From Agrocybe praecox (lineage: Eukaryota; Basidiomycota; Agaricomycetes; Agaricales; Agrocybaceae), in the NCBI GenBank assembly GCA_964017145.1, contig OZ024842.1, positions 930,001 to 994,000 of the forward strand: DNA of 64,000 bases, written 5' to 3'. Shown here in pieces: positions 1-10,430 of the stretch. A model generated the notes under the pieces. It saw only the letters and a program-made list of their open reading frames with translations, was not told where the DNA came from and ran no database searches. Both the position numbers and the translations under genes were made by a program. Positions within the stretch are counted from its first letter, which is position 1, and each line of letters starts with the position of its first letter.

Positions 1-239
1 TGTTTGCAATGGAGTTGCATCAGGGCACAAAGGGCTAGGTGGTGACATGGGAGAAGAAGTAGTTTTGGTTGGATTGTATGGAGAAGGAACAAAAGGATAG
101 CAGTGAGAAGAAAAAGAGCTGGTGCTACAAGAAAAATAAGGGGTAGAGGTACTAGTAGAGGAAGGTGCATTACGCAAAAAGAATTTAAAAGGAGCAACAA
201 AGTTCAAAGGTTTAAAACAGAAGTTGTTCTTTGAAGATA

Positions 240-1625
240 TTATATGTAGATACTTCCATCACTACGGACAGCATCTTCTCCGCCCTGCAGCTGTGTTCCA
301 ACTGGTGGCCTGTAAGGTACTTTGTCTTCATCACATTGTGTGAGAAGATTTAACTCAACCTCCCACTTATCAATTGCTAGGTTGTAATCTTCTTCATCAG
401 CCTGCTGTTGGAGTTCCTCCAGTTGATGAACCAGCTCACAGTAAATATCCCAGGCTGTGTCAAAGGTAACTGAAGGATGTCCTATCTTCTGATATTCTCT
501 GGAGATGTAATCATTGAATGTCTTTGGAACCAATTGGAATACAGGATCAGTAGAATCAGCAAACTGCTTTTCTACTTCTTCTACTGCTCCTTCTATGACC
601 TTAATCTGTAGTTTTCCGTTAGTTTATTTTCATTCCATGACATATATTTATGTAGTTACCTTAAAGTCAAGACATCCAAATCTTTCTGGATGCATGGAAA
701 TATTCTGTGGGATTCTGTGAGGAAGAACCTTGTTCTTACCTGCATGCTTTTTTGTAAAGTTAATTCGATGGATGTAGGCGTTGAGCTCTGTTTGAACCCA
801 AGGAATAAAAATCCAATGGAATGTAAGTCTAGTAGGCCATAATTAAACAAATAACCAAAGTGCAAGACCAGAATAAAACCATACACATTAATAGGCTATG
901 TAATATTGTACCACCCAGCAAATATACCTTGTTCTATAAGGTCTTCAAATCCTGGAGTCCAACGGCGACAGATTTGTGACCACGTTCCTTCTGGTTTAAC
1001 ATTTTTCTTGTGACACATCCAATGGTGCTGCACTGTCCTATAAAGTAATGGATCATGCATCTGGCATAACATTGTCTGCACATTTGCAACACCGTAATTT
1101 TCAGAGCCTGGATCACTTTGGGTAATGAGAGGCATACCTGCCAGAGTAAGCAATTATTCAAAATAAAGTGCATGTCACATGTAATTTAAGGCACTCACAT
1201 CCTGTCTGCTTGATAGTTTGAAGATAAAACGAGCAAATTACTTTTGGATTGCTATTAGTCAACCAGACCTTCACCCAGTGTATTTTTCCAGAAAAAGGAT
1301 CGATTCCAGCATGAAGACTTAAGCCAAACCTCTTCCATTTATCATTGACACCTGCAGCCCAGAACCTTCTGCGTTGAAGCTTTCGTGCTGCCTGCTCACG
1401 GATCAGATGTGGTTCATAGATACAAAAGTATTCTATGACCACATGTCTGGATACACAGATTCCTTGCTCTTGGAAAATTATGCTAACCATGTCACGGGCA
1501 CCTGCTTTAGGGTATTTGGGACAAAGTGATTCAATATGCGGGTGGATACTTTCAATATGCGGGCGGATACTTTCAACAGTATGCTTCTGAGATCTTGTAT
1601 GCTTTAGCCCAAGTTCTTTCCACAT
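240..1625 (-). pseudogene. Integrase-core-domain gene of a fungal mobile element, decayed
   Basis: Read on the minus strand, three or more exon-like blocks encode the integrase-core (DDE/rve-like) protein that is abundant in Agaricomycetes. Block 1 (1625-1180) carries KWKRFGLSLHAGIDPFSGK and VKVWLTNSNPKVICSFYL. After a likely intron (donor GTGAGT near 1196, acceptor CAG near 1140), block 2 has PLITQSDPGSENYGVANVQ and WTPGFEDLIEQGI. Block 3 (about 860-660) reads HWIFIPWVQTELNAYIHRI and RIPQNISMHPERFGCLDFK in a shifted frame. The last block (about 600-240) is an acidic C-terminal tail. The stretch before KWKRFGL normally contains a D-Q-H motif with the first catalytic Asp; here about seven residues are missing, so the enzyme is probably dead. 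A 24-bp direct duplication near 1530-1577 gives the repeated peptide PHIESI/L. A Ser/Thr/Pro-rich reading continues below 240. The start is not fixed. Confidence 0.72.
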
Positions 1626-2088
1626 TTTGACATATGATGATAATCTATATAATTATACGCTAAGTTAATATTTTTGACTCACAAAAAATAGGGTACATAG
1701 TGAAGTTGACATACCCTATTCTATGAGTTTCTGTATTGATGTGATGATCTTGCAATAGCTGAACGACTTCTCTATCTGTCTTGCGCATTGCCCAATATGT
1801 TAGAATGTGAGGGCACAGTTCATCAATGGAAGCTATTAACAGTCAACTTAGTAGGATTAAAGCAGACAAAAAAAACATATGAAGTGGCTTGTATTGATTT
1901 TTGCATGTTTCCATTATGACTTCTTCAGAAGTTGGACACATTGAGAAAAATTCACATTCTTTAAATATCCAATTAGACTTTTATAGTAAATTGGCCATAA
2001 GTACAAACAAACCAAAAACATTGCTTGTGCCTTTATTCTTTTTTTTTTTGTTACATGGTGGCTACACGCCACACTTGCTGTATTCAAA

Positions 2089-3260
2089 ATGTCTACTCAA
2101 AAGGTCCATGTCATACAGGTGAATGGGAAATTTACCGAGTTTGAGACATGCACTATGGACATATGCTGTGGACGTAATGTGCCTTCACGGAATAAATGTA
2201 TTGGACCAGAGATCATTCTCGCTGGCCAGTCCAATTTTTTTGTCAACAATATCAACCCAGAAAGGCTCAGAAGATATGTATGTGAGCCTTGCTACCAGTA
2301 TCTGACAGCTGCAGAAGACAGTGTTGTAAACACAACTGTGCATACTGCAACTGTGGTTGAGAAAACTTCAAGTGTCCTGGATGTGGATGCAATCTATTGC
2401 AATACTAATGAATCCTGGAGGATGAGTGAGTTAATTTAATTATAGGGACCTTCTTTTGATTAATTGTAATTTATTTACACTAGGTGCCTATGGTGCTGTT
2501 GGTCTGCAAGTCTCGGCGATGCCTCCACCTTCTCATGTACCATCTCACAGTGGACCTGTTGTTCCATCCCCTCTGGCATGGCAATCTACTGGTGCATCTG
2601 CCAGCAGCTGGGCGGCATCAGGGTACTCAGAAGCTCATTTGTACTATGGTCAAGAAAGTGAACAGTGATGCACTCAGGCATATGCACTTGCTCATACCAT
2701 TGAGTTGAAGCAACTTACCGGAAATAGACCCCTTGGCATTCATTCCTCTACAAAACTGGATATCACTGTCTATCTTTATCTGCCAGAGACACTTGAGACA
2801 GATAAGAATGGTAATGCAATTCGGGTAAAGGTGCACTGTCATATTTATTATTTATGTCCACTGAAACTAAACTGAAACATTTATACTCTTTGTAAATAGG
2901 GCATAAAGGAGACAATTACTATTCCACTCATGATCACCATTATGGGTATTATACATACCATCAAGCACGAAATAGAGGGTTCTATATGTTCTTACCTAGG
3001 CTCCGACATTCCTTTTGAATTGTTTGGGAGACTACTAACAAAATTTGGCGCAAAATCACGGTCACCAAACACAATCTTGCTAAGGAATATTTTGAAGGAC
3101 AGTTTATAAAAGAGACAGTTGGAAAGTCTACTGGGGCATCGGGTGCTTACAAAGTAAATTCAGTCCTTCAGCTTCCAAAGCAACTACCAGAGTTTGTCAT
3201 TGTTCTCTATCCCGATGTCTGGCTGCTATATCTTGCCAGAGAGCAGGCTAAAGAGGTACG
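2089..3260 (+). pseudogene. Unknown Cys-rich gene facing the integrase gene, decayed
   Basis: Starting at 2089 a 116-residue open stretch has clustered cysteines (MDICCGRNVPSRNKC, then YVCEPCYQYL), which suggests a metal-binding fold. It stops after SWRMSELI, where a GT-AG intron probably lies. From about 2484 another open stretch continues with a Pro/Ser-rich segment and reads through AYALAHTIELKQLTGNRPLG and LDITVYLYLPETLE, interrupted by a TGA near 2666. A further block (about 2900-3110) reads GIKETITIPLMITIMGIIH and SDIPFELFGRLLTKFGAKS before a TAA. The family is not recognised. Its only notable context is a head-to-head arrangement with the integrase-core gene, about 460 bp apart, so the two could be the two genes of one mobile element. 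That link is inference. Confidence 0.45.
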
Positions 3261-3331
3261 TACTCTACATGGTACACAAATATATAATTTCACTGCCCAG
3301 CCTGTGCTGTCAAATTTCTATATCAACTTCC

Positions 3332-3771
3332 CATAGTTGCTTAATTAAGGTGATGCATCCATACCAATAGTTGCCTAATTGCCCAAATTCATGTATCAGG
3401 CCATCCGACTGGCCTATTAGATAAATTTATATTTAAAAATGATCTATTTTTAGAACACTCACAAAATTGCTAATTATGATAAAATCTATTTTTAAAATAA
3501 AGTTATTTTTAAAACATTTTTTTTTACAAACTTGCCAAATTTGATGTATTCTAAAAATAGAATACATCTATTCTTAGATAAAATCTATTTTTGGAATACT
3601 TCAACAAGAATAGTTTTGGTGGCTGTACTCAGATCACATGCATATCATATGCATATTACATGCTTTTTACATGACTATGGCCCTCCAGTCACCCTTAGTC
3701 ACTCTGATACACAAATTTAAGCAATTGGGCAACTACTGGTGTGGACGCATTACCTTAAATGTGCAACTATG
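3332..3771. mobile_element. MITE with about 85-bp terminal inverted repeats
   Basis: The left end (from CATAGTTGC at 3332) and the reverse complement of the right end (GCAACTATG ending at 3771) align over about 85 bp with scattered mismatches, sharing blocks such as TTAAGGT.ATGC.TCCA and AGTTGCC.AATTGC. The interior is very AT-rich, with repeated TCTATTTTTA motifs, and has no reading frame of note. I see no convincing target-site duplication, so the superfamily is undetermined. It lies just 3' of the decayed Cys-rich gene. Confidence 0.6.
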
Positions 3772-4650
3772 AACAACTCATACATGAATCTGCCAGTACT
3801 AGGTGCATGTAGCTAGAAAGCTCCATAGCGTTGAATAGAGATCAGTAACAGCGTCACTCTGAACTCGACACACATCGTGTCGGCACTGGTTATGGAATCA
3901 TATGTAATGCACAAAAATGTGTTTCTATGGTATGCATCTGGCACCCTGCAAGTGGAGAATGGCTTAGAGATCCCACGAGGCATAAAACAAAAGCCAGGAC
4001 TTGTGTATCCAAATCCCTATACAGTTTGCTCACTTCTAATTAGACACAGGTTTCACTGCGCACTTCTAGTCTTTGTCCTGCCATTTGTTCTTCTGTTTCA
4101 TGAGGAGTCAACTTGGCAGTGTTCTCCAAGCACCTACCTTATAGTGCCCACTTTGTATGCCATAATCCCACAAAAGGTGATTTTGAAGTTGAAATGTCAT
4201 GAAATGAGACCTTATGGGTCAAAACGAGTATATATTTGATCCAAGAGGACATAGAAAATACAAAGAATGGCATAATAGCTGGGTGCAAGGGATAATGAAA
4301 GTGTACGAGGAAGAAACAAACAAAAGAAATGATGATCAGTCTATCAAACCCGATATTGCATTCAAAGTCTGCATTTGGAAAGCGGCCATCGGTTGTGACC
4401 AGTTCAGACCAAATTTATACCAAATTTATAAATAGCTGGACCAGAGTGACTGATAGCCCAGCAGTCTGGTTTAATCGGTCTGATTTTCGGTTTAAGCGGA
4501 ACCGGACCAAACTGCAGCAACACTAGTCCCAAAAACTGGCAGAAGAATCTCACCAGAAAGCTAATTCCTCTAAGAAATCCTTTGAAGAAGTTGTCCCCAA
4601 GCACTATTATCAATTTAAAGAAGTATTCTCAAAGGACTCTTTTGACAGGC
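3772..4650. other. Unassigned AT-rich stretch, no supported gene
   Basis: A 120-codon open frame (3877-4239, plus strand) and a 73-codon frame (4214-4435) occur here, but neither resembles a protein I recognise and neither has convincing flanking exons. The region separates the MITE from the gypsy integrase scrap and is best regarded as element debris. Confidence 0.4.
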
Positions 4651-4651
4651 T

Positions 4652-4918
4652 ACCACCATAGATGAGGTCACATCTGAAGGTACTGCTAAGCTCTACAGGG
4701 ACTATGTCTGGAAACTGCATGGTCTACCTATCAAAATAATCTGTGATAGAGGTCCTCAGTTTATCTCCAAGTTCATGAAAGAGCTCAACTCCTTATTAGG
4801 TATTCAGATTGCTTCATCTACAGCCTATCACCCTCAGACAGATGGTCAAACTGAGAGGGTAAATCAAAAAGTAGAACAATACCTCAGGCTCTTCATAAAC
4901 TATAGACAAGATGATTAG
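4652..4918 (+). pseudogene. Ty3/gypsy integrase fragment
   Basis: An open stretch of about 88 codons encodes the central part of a chromovirus-type Ty3/gypsy integrase: [20 protein letters not shown] with the second catalytic Asp (ICDRGPQF), then [20 protein letters not shown] with the conserved [10 protein letters not shown] and its catalytic Glu. It ends at an in-frame TAG at 4916-4918, where the family normally has Trp (a G-to-A change). Neither the zinc-binding N-terminus nor the C-terminal domain is recognisable nearby. It is a dead scrap. Confidence 0.88.
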
Positions 4919-4949
4919 GTAGAATGGTTGTCCTGTTCGACAACTGTTG

Positions 4950-5278
4950 ATGTATTGTAGTGGTTCGATAGATCAATGAGATTGCTGGGGTAGTCACCCT
5001 CGGACCAGTCAGATTCCTCTGAAATAAAATAAAATAATCAGAAATTGAACAAAAAAAAGAAGAATACTTGAATGCTTACCATCAGAAGATGCTTCTGGAC
5101 CAGAGGATGATGTGGTGTTCTCAATGAACAGGTTAGGTGCAAGCTGCTGATGTTTGCCATCCCCAGCATCAGCTGCTAGGAGGTTACTAGAAGGTTTGCC
5201 ACCATCAGTAGCACTGGTGATTGGGAACATATTGTGCTTGTTGCCAACCACATCCAAGTGGTTAACAGATCTGGTCAT
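4950..5278 (-). CDS. Possible gag-leader exon of an LTR element, function unknown
   Basis: On the minus strand an ATG at 5278 opens a 66-residue hydrophilic reading ending in SSSGPEASSDG at about 5080, followed by a good intron donor (GTAAGC) and a pyrimidine-rich acceptor ending near 5020. The next block is acidic (EESDWSEGDYPSNLIDL). Ser/Asp-rich leaders of this kind are common at the start of gag in fungal LTR elements, and the repeat-rich LTR-like tract lies just upstream on this strand. No zinc knuckle is visible and no family is recognised. Confidence 0.3.
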
Positions 5279-5283
5279 TGGAC

Positions 5284-6899
5284 ACTGTTGATGTGCCCCG
5301 AGCCTCTACAGGCTCTGAAAATTCGATTTCGAGCATCTGGACCGAGTCCCATCGTTCGGATAACCTCGAGAATGTTCGACAAGTACTAAGGAATGTTCGG
5401 GGACATTCTATGAAGCACAACAAACATATATTACACACACCGAACCAACAGCGCCACTACCGAACGAGTCTCGAGGCTCGAGGCCTCAAATGACGTCATT
5501 ACCCGAGCTACACACCTTGGGAGCCTCACACATATCCGCAACATGCTCCCCTCGGTTCGATAGTCTTATGAAGCACTCTAGGACATTTGACAAACCACAA
5601 CGAACGTATTTCACGTCCACCGAACGAGTATTGACCCCAGCGAACAAGACTCGAGCTCCAGATGACCCTCCAGGCCTTAAGCAAGTGCAGTACCATTCGG
5701 ACAACTTCGTGGAGATTCGGGGAGGCTCGAGAATGTTCGAAGACACTCTACAAACACTAACGAACGTATTCGATACTCACCGAGCGAGAACTGCGCCCAA
5801 AAACGACTCTCGACACCTCGAAGCCTCGGATGACATCATCACCGGACTTGTGCAACTTCAAAGGTCTTTCGTTCATTCGGTAGCGATCTACTGGGTTCGG
5901 CACATTCATAATACCGTTCGACGACCCTTCCAGGATAGTAACGAACCATTCCACGTCACCAGAATGTCGGTCTTCAAGCCCGGAAAGCGCCACCCAATCT
6001 CTCACGTTCGCCGGTCACTCAAGCGTCGCTTATTCAATCCCAAACTCTTTATGGAACTCTGTATACCTTATAGATTCGTTCGGGAGGCTTTAGTCTAGGA
6101 TTACGAACATCAACAAACGATTTCCATATGCTAGTATGTCTTTATTTCGCTATTTTATACACTTTGGACCCTTTCAAGACCCTTTCCCTCTCTATTTTAT
6201 ACTATCCCTTTGACATTTGACATATGTTCCATACTATTCTATATCTCCTTTTATTACTTTCATTATCATTTGATTTTATTGGTTTCCCTTTCATAGGTAC
6301 TATATTATCGACCTCATGTACATACACACAAAACAAGAAGAGTATTTGTCCCCCCTCTCCTCACAGCTTAGTCTCGCTTTGAAACTGTCTCAAAGTTCCT
6401 TGTTTCCCTTTCGTTTCATTCGTACTGCGTCTCAATTCGTTGTGTATACTGTCTATGGCCTCGTACTTCGTCCTCAAACGTTCCGTGTAACGTTTACTTC
6501 GTATTTCCCTTTGATCTTGCCTCATTTCGACCTCTCAGCATTACCTCAACCTCTCTACACTCGCTACGGTTCAGTACACCTTTGGTATCGCTCACCGACC
6601 CGCTCTAACGACTCATGAACACTCCCGAACATCTAACAAACCTCCTCGAACCTCCCGAACCTCTCGAACCTTCGAACCTCTTGTATCCCACTTGCTCGAC
6701 TCTAGACAATTTGCTCAACACCCAGTATCCTCGTATTGGCTTGCCTCTTTCTGGAACACAGCCCAAACCTCCGTCTCGCACCCTCAGAGCACCTCACGAC
6801 ACTTGCTGAGTGTTTCTTTTATTTTTGTTTTGTTTGCTCGCGCTTCGTACATATCTCATCTTTCCTACACTCAGAACGTCGTATGCACATCACTGTGCA
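5284..6899 (-). repeat. LTR-like tract with degenerate direct repeats and TTCGA motifs
   Basis: This tract is compositionally unlike its surroundings. It is dense in CGAAC/TTCGA/CTCGA motifs and has at least three degenerate direct repeats spaced about 160-185 bp (landmarks ACGAACGTATT-like at about 5419, 5603 and 5762, each preceded by GAAGCAC/GAAGACAC and followed by CTCGA..CC..GATGACRTCAT). Past 6120 it becomes pyrimidine-rich with TATTTTATAC motifs at about 6153 and 6201, resembling promoter sequence. On the minus strand the limits would read TG(6899)...CA(5284), consistent with an LTR, but no second copy or TSD is present to prove it. Frames open on both strands here follow the repeats and are not credible genes. 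Confidence 0.45.
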
Positions 6900-6979
6900 T
6901 GACGATCACCAACAGCAGAGCCCCCAGTAGCATCATAAGCAGTTGCGGTGAGAGCACAGATCACTGTAAAGGAAACACT

Positions 6980-7395
6980 TGTCAGGGCAACATTATAATC
7001 AGTGTGATAAGGCCACCAACAAAGACAAAGCAAGAGAGAGAGAGAGATAAAGAGAGAGAGACACACTCAATGATTCTAAAAGATCACATCAATGATAGTA
7101 AATATCTTAAGAGATTGAAGCTAGGGCTACAGCTATATACATGTCCAATATATATACCCTACAGCTATTCTAGAATATTCCTCCATGACAATAAAGAAAA
7201 TGTAAAAGAATAATGTAGAATGATGTAGAATGAATGAGGCTGTGCTCATGGGAAATCAAAGTAATAAGTATCTAATCAAATGACAATCAAGAGATAATCA
7301 AAGATATAAAACAGATAAGATATCTACACATCTACAAAAGGGAAAAATGTGAAATAAATATAGAAAAATAAAGGAAAATAGGGGAAACCCTGACA
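6980..7395 (-). mobile_element. LTR of retrotransposon family A, copy 1
   Basis: The ends are the inverted repeat TGTCAGGG...CCCTGACA. It matches copies at 18045-18492 and 35485-35953 along its length: a GAGA-rich block near 7033, TCTAGAATATTCCTCCATGA, GATAATCAAAGATAT, and GGGGAAACCCTGACA at the end. On the minus strand it is preceded by a purine run (AGAGAGGGGGTGA) that looks like a polypurine tract, so this is the 3' LTR of a minus-strand element whose interior starts at 7396. The flanks (ACACT versus TCACC) show no TSD, as expected when one side is interior sequence. Confidence 0.82.
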
Positions 7396-8029
7396 TCACC
7401 CCCTCTCTAAGGCACATTTCCCACAATGTGCACATGTCTGACTGAGTTTGAAGGGTTTCAGAAGACCCTGAAGGGTTCCACTGAGGAGTGTCCCTGTACA
7501 AGGAACTGCACAGCATTTGCATATGAGAAATTCAGCTGCATCTTCTGAGTCATCCTGCAATTCCGAATCTGTGGTTTCGATCCAGATAGGGCCATTATTG
7601 GGTGCAGGAGGGGCGTGACAGTTAGGACAAGCTCTGGTAAGGCAGCAAGAGGCAATAGACATTGCAAGCATTGGACAAGGAGGAGCAGATCCTGAAAAAA
7701 CTTGAGGATGAAAAGAGAAGATGAAAGAAGCAGGCAATACTTGAGGAGCAGATCCTGGAACAGCATGGCCACCTGAATTCTGCCTAAGATGGAGGGCATT
7801 AGCAGTCGTGAATGAAGCAGCCACAGAGGCAAAGTTGAGGAGTCAGTGACTGTGAGTATGAGGATCTGGCTCTCTATTCTGATCAAGAGGGCTCAGAGTG
7901 TTGACACTACATGGAGGATCAAGAATTCACCAATGGCAAGCAGAGGGTATTGGTGCCTTTGGTTGGGTGTCTATGACGATGAGGTTTCCCTTAGTGCCTG
8001 GAGAGGAGCTTGCCACTGGGTCTGGCCTC
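7396..8029 (-). pseudogene. Interior remnant of family A LTR element
   Basis: Sequence directly 5' of the 3' LTR on the minus strand. A 142-codon open frame (7824-7396) ends 1-2 codons before the LTR and contains several Cys pairs (CPNCHAPP, CKCCAVPC, CAHCGKC). A second frame overlaps it. No reverse transcriptase or integrase motif is visible, so the product is unknown; it could be a 3' accessory reading or a frame-scrambled gag. The foldback element interrupts this interior at 8038; the sequence resumes at 13563 after the duplicated target. Confidence 0.45.
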
Positions 8030-8279
8030 AACCCTGCAGGTACCCATGTTACAGTGTACCGTATCTAATGGTACAGTGTGTACCTACAGTGTAGCGTATC
8101 TAATGGTGCCAGTGCGCACATTGGTGCACTCCAGCAGGGATTTCCATATCGGGATACGGCGAGATATAGTCTCGGCGAAATGGGGCAGTAGGATTGGGCA
8201 GTAGGGTAGGTGGGTAGTATAGGGGGTGTGGTATTGGTAGTAATGGGGTAGGGGTAGCTGGAGAATCAGGTAATTGGGG

Positions 8280-10430
8280 ACCCAAAAAAGCGGTGGGGTA
8301 GGGTAGAAAAATTTCACTGTGGGGCGGCGAATTTGGGTCGGCAACCAGGGGGGTAGGAAAGGGTGTCTTTCAGTAGATATAGATGTATACTGTCCTGTAG
8401 AATGAATTAAAAATACATTTGTAGTAGATGTACAAAAGTGGTCAAAAAAAGCGGTGAGGTGGGGTACAAAATGTTCACCATGGAGCGGTGAAGTTGGGTC
8501 GGCAACTAGAGGGATAGGAAAAGGTGTATTATAGTAGATATAGTTGTATACTGTCCCGTAGAATAAATTAAAAATACATTTGTAGATATACAAAAGTAGC
8601 CCAAAAAAGCGGTGAAGTAGGGTACAAAAATGTTCACCATAGAGCGGCGAAGTGGGGTCGGCAACCAGAGGGATAGGAAAAGGTGTATTACAGTAGATAT
8701 AGATGTATACTGTAACGTAGAACAAATTAAAAATACATTTGTAGTATATGTACAAAAGTGTTCAAAAAAAGCGGTGAAGTAGGGTACAAAAATGTTCACC
8801 GTGAAGCGGCGAAGTGGGGTCGGCAACCAGAGGGATAGAAAAGGGTGTATTACAGTAGATATAGATGTATACTGTAACATAGAATAAATTAAAAATACAT
8901 TTGTAGATGTACACAAGTGGCCCAAAAAAGCGGTGAAGTAGGGTGCAAAAATGTTTACTGTGAAGCAGTGAAGTGAGGTCGGCAACCAGAGGAATAGGAA
9001 AGGGTGTGTAACAGTAGATATAGTTGTATAATGTACCATAGAATAAATTAAAAATACATTTGTAGTATATGTACAAAAGTGTCCAAAAAAAGCGGTGAAG
9101 TAGGGTACAAAAATGTTCACCGTGAAGCGGCGAAGTGGGGTCGGCAACCAGAGGGATAGAAAAGGGTGTATTACAGTAGATATAGATGTATACTGTAACA
9201 TAGAATAAATTAAAAATACATTTGTAGATGTACACAAGTGGCCCAAAAAAGCGGTGAAGTAGGGTACAAAAATGTTCACCATAGAGCGGCGAAGTGGGGT
9301 CGGCAACCAGAGGGATAGGAAAAGGTGTATTACAGTAGATATAGTTGTATACTGTACCTTAGAATAAATTAAAAATACATTTGTAGTATATGTACAAGTG
9401 TCCAAAAAAAGAGGTGAAGTAGGGTACAAAAATGTTCACCGTGAAGCGGCGAAGTGGGGTCGGCAACCAGAGGAATAGGAAAGGGTGTGTAACAGTAGAT
9501 ATAGTTGTATAATGTACCATAGAATAAATTAAAAATACATTTGTAGTATATGTACAAAAGTGTCCAAAAAAAGCGGTGAAGTAGGGTACAAAAATGTTCA
9601 CCGTGAAGCGGCAAAGTGGGTTCGGCAACCAGAGGGATAGAAAAGGGTGTATTACAGTAGATATAGATGTATACTGTAACATAGAATAAATTAAAAATAC
9701 ATTTGTAGATGTACACAAGTGGCCCAAAAAAGCGGTGAAGTAGGGTACAAAAATGTTCACCATAGAGCGGCGAAGTGGGGTCGGCAACCAGAGGGATAGG
9801 AAAAGGTGTATTACAGTAGATATAGATGTATACTGTAACGTAGAACAAATTAAAAATACATTTGTAGTATATGTACAAAAGTGTCCAAAAAAAGCGGTGA
9901 AGTAGGGTACAAAAATGTTCACCGTGAAGCGGCGAAGTGGGGTCGGCAACCAGAGGGATAGAAAAGGGTGTATTACAGTAGATATAGTCGTATACTGTAC
10001 CGTAGAATAAATTGGAAATACATTTGTAGATGTACACAAGTGGTCAAAAAAAGTGGTGTACAAAGATGCCCCGTTGAACAGCGAAGTTGGGTCGGCAACC
10101 AGAGGTGTACTGAAGGGTGTAATACAATAGCTATAGATGTATACTGTACCGTAGAATAAATTAAAAATACATTTGTAGTAGATGGACAAAAGTAGCCCAA
10201 AAAAGCGGTGATGTTTGGTACAAAATGTTCACCGTGCAGTGGAAAAGTTTTGTCGGCAACCAGAGGGATATGAAATGGTGTATTACAGTAGATATGGATC
10301 TATACTCTACCATAAGATAAATTATAAATACATTTGTAGGTGTACAAAAGTGTTCAAAAAAAGCGGTGAGGTAGGGCAGAAATTTTTTCACTCTGGGGTG
10401 GCAAAGTTGGTCTTGTGTCACTATTTAGCA
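8280..10430 (-). repeat. Left foldback arm: about 14 tandem units of about 160 bp
   Basis: The landmark AAAAAAGCGGTG recurs at about 8290, 8451, 8609, 8771, 8930, 9090, 9250, 9409, 9571, 9731, 9892, 10052, 10206 and 10361, a period of 155-161 bp. Each unit contains GGTACAAAAATGTTCACC, GTCGGCAACCAGAGGGATAG and TTAAAAATACATTTGTAG. Two sub-types alternate (one with a GTAGTATATGTACA spacer, one with GTAGATGTACA), which suggests amplification in blocks of two. The innermost units are the most diverged. Confidence 0.92.

Noticed and set aside
5490..6098. 202-codon plus-strand frame in the TTCGA-rich tract
   Set aside because: The opposite strand is also open over long stretches and the frame tracks the degenerate direct repeats; no recognisable domain.
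8084..10421. Long open frames on the minus strand with repeated peptides such as CIFNLFYVTVYIYIYCNTPF, mirrored on the plus strand at 12010-13506
   Set aside because: They follow the 160-bp repeat unit in several frames at once and occur in both foldback arms. There is no codon or domain signal; they are artefacts of repeat periodicity.
8280..10430. Regular 160-bp repeats as a CRISPR-like array
   Set aside because: Whole units are repeated with no unique spacers; the organism is a eukaryote and the array is mirrored in an inverted arm.
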